Translations under genes and position numbers: made by a program
The notes under the pieces: generated by a model
What the model was told of the DNA's origin: nothing
What the model saw: the letters and a program-made list of their open reading frames with translations, nothing else
The model's database searches: none
Origin: Candidatus Saccharimonadota bacterium
GTDB taxonomy: Bacteria > Patescibacteriota > Saccharimonadia > Saccharimonadales > JACDBH01
Assembly (NCBI GenBank): GCA_020428565.1
Contig: JAGQMT010000004.1
Coordinates: forward strand, 1 to 14,815
Reading direction: 5' to 3'
DNA length: 14,815 bases
Shown here: positions 13,802 through 14,815 of the stretch, piece after piece
Layout of the letters: every line of letters starts with the position of its first letter
How positions within the stretch are numbered: position 1 is the stretch's first letter

Positions 13802-14815
13802 TTACTGGGCTTTATGATTAACTTTGCGACCCAGGGGATCGTCTATCATAAAACTACCTATAGCAAGCTTTGCTAAACTATAGTCTGCTAAATGACGAGA
13901 CACGTCGAACGGTTGACGGAGCCTTTCTTGTGTAGTTGATGGGACAGAGTTTGCATAGCCTTTAATTTCATCCCAATTTACATCAACAAAAAACTTTGAT
14001 GTGGCATCTTTGGCATCTTCATATGTGGTAATATACGACAAGCTGCGCGGACTTGTCGTCGGTAGATTTGACTCATTCCAGTTGTTTTGAACGATTTGCA
14101 TACATATTTCATTCACTTTCTCGCGTATCGCAGAACGAGTTAAATAAAGCATTGCGTAAAAATCACCTCGCTCGTAGTTATTTCTGATATCATTAGCAAT
14201 TTCGTCCATCGTAGCGACATCCGGCAGGCGTATCTCCTTGTGTAGGAAGCTATCAAGTTCACCACGGGAATCTGCTGCCTTGAAGTGGCGAATACGCGCC
14301 TTAATATGATCGGTCATGTCCACTCGGCCCATGTGCATGAAAAAGGCGTCTGGAGCAATTTGAATATCCCTCTTGTCAATCATTCGATTCATCACACTGT
14401 CGGTTGCTTGGTTCTGCCCAGCGTGCATACCTTTACTTCGCTCAACGTCGACTAGCATCAGCGAGGCTTTTACCCAATCGCGCCTGTCAATACCGTATTT
14501 CGCAAGAGTATGACGAACTTGAGGAAGTTGATCTCCATCAAATATCTGATACAATAGCTTCTCCTCATAGGCCAACTTACCAAACTCTGCCTCAACAATC
14601 TCAATTGGATATGGTCTGTAGCGGGCACCCATAATGGTCGCATCATGATCCCACATATTGCCAAGCGAGTCGGTAAATCGAAATATATCCGCATCAGTCA
14701 AGAAGATACGTTCGATATTGCGCTTTGATGCAATATCAATGATGTCATCCATCGCCCGGGCTTGACTTAACTTATCGCTCAATTGCAACTCAACCTCTGC
14801 ATTGTAGTTGCTATG
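13802..14815 (-). CDS. Unrecognised protein, 5' end at or beyond the window edge
   Basis: At least 328 residues are encoded leftward, ending at TAA (13804-13802). The frame stays open to the right edge, adding nine codons, so the gene may start outside the window. A TTG at 14788-14786 with AGAGG five bases before it is the only plausible start seen. The sequence is mixed alpha/beta, soluble, with no membrane segment or signal peptide. Notable spots are IFLTDADIFRF, MWDHDATIMGARYRPYP, a GMHAGQNQ stretch and DDPLGRKVNHKAQ at the C-terminus. I match none of these to a family. It is followed by a structured, GC-rich untranslated region and a clear terminator. Confidence 0.65.
   Translation of the reverse strand, partial: HSNYNAEVELQLSDKLSQARAMDDIIDIASKRNIERIFLTDADIFRFTDSLGNMWDHDATIMGARYRPYPIEIVEAEFGKLAYEEKLLYQIFDGDQLPQVRHTLAKYGIDRRDWVKASLMLVDVERSKGMHAGQNQATDSVMNRMIDKRDIQIAPDAFFMHMGRVDMTDHIKARIRHFKAADSRGELDSFLHKEIRLPDVATMDEIANDIRNNYERGDFYAMLYLTRSAIREKVNEICMQIVQNNWNESNLPTTSPRSLSYITTYEDAKDATSKFFVDVNWDEIKGYANSVPSTTQERLRQPFDVSRHLADYSLAKLAIGSFMIDDPLGRKVNHKAQ

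Noticed and set aside
13483..13821. Plus-strand 112-codon open frame over the palindrome region
   Set aside because: The translation is Pro/Trp/Cys-rich with no family likeness, covers hairpins and the minus-strand terminator, runs into the opposite gene, and has no ribosome site. It is open because the region is GC-rich.
1..14815. CRISPR array, rRNA, transposase or integrase
   Set aside because: No regularly spaced direct repeats, rRNA-like segments, or recombinase motifs were seen on either strand.

Overview
The window is a moderately AT-rich, gene-dense bacterial segment. It suggests Patescibacteria (CPR), most likely a Saccharibacteria-type genome. The reasons are compact operons, a minimal SecG followed directly by a membrane-anchored oligopeptide-binding protein, a trimmed UvrC, large membrane-anchored cell-wall hydrolases and several unrecognised membrane-anchored proteins. 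TGA works as a stop codon (for example after the holin-like gene and after the binding-protein gene), so this is not a code-25 lineage. The taxonomic call is inference from gene content; no marker gene is present.

Layout. (1) 17-4197 (+): a 1057-residue membrane-anchored peptidoglycan hydrolase combining LysM-like repeats, a MepA-like metallopeptidase and an SLT transglycosylase, followed by an unrecognised single-pass membrane protein. (2) 4244-9433 (+), closely spaced: uvrC (short and entirely free of cysteine), an Xaa-Pro aminopeptidase, a four-helix holin-like membrane protein, secG, and an anchored family-5 peptide-binding protein. (3) 9543-11174 (+), with its own extended -10 promoter: a GlcD/D-2-hydroxyacid-type FAD dehydrogenase. 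(4) 11275-11667 (-): a DUF2721 membrane protein. It faces a perfect-consensus promoter (11217-11246) that fires antisense into it. (5) 11734-13310 (+): operator-like repeats, a promoter, a structured leader RNA with competing helices and an intrinsic terminator, then an overlapping pair encoding a GNAT acyltransferase with a C-terminal Cys cluster and an AstE/aspartoacylase-type Zn deacylase. (6) 13311-13801: about 490 bases without a credible gene, holding a minus-strand terminator and a GC-rich cluster of short palindromes. (7) 13802 to the right edge (-): the 3' part of an unrecognised gene.

Functionally, the left two thirds looks like housekeeping for a small host-dependent cell: wall remodelling or host-wall digestion, repair, secretion, and peptide capture and trimming. 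The stretch from about 11.2 kb to 13.8 kb is more accessory in character and carries the most unexplained regulatory structure: an antisense promoter, an attenuator-like leader, an acylase/deacylase pair and the palindrome cluster. These are the best candidates for an undescribed system.
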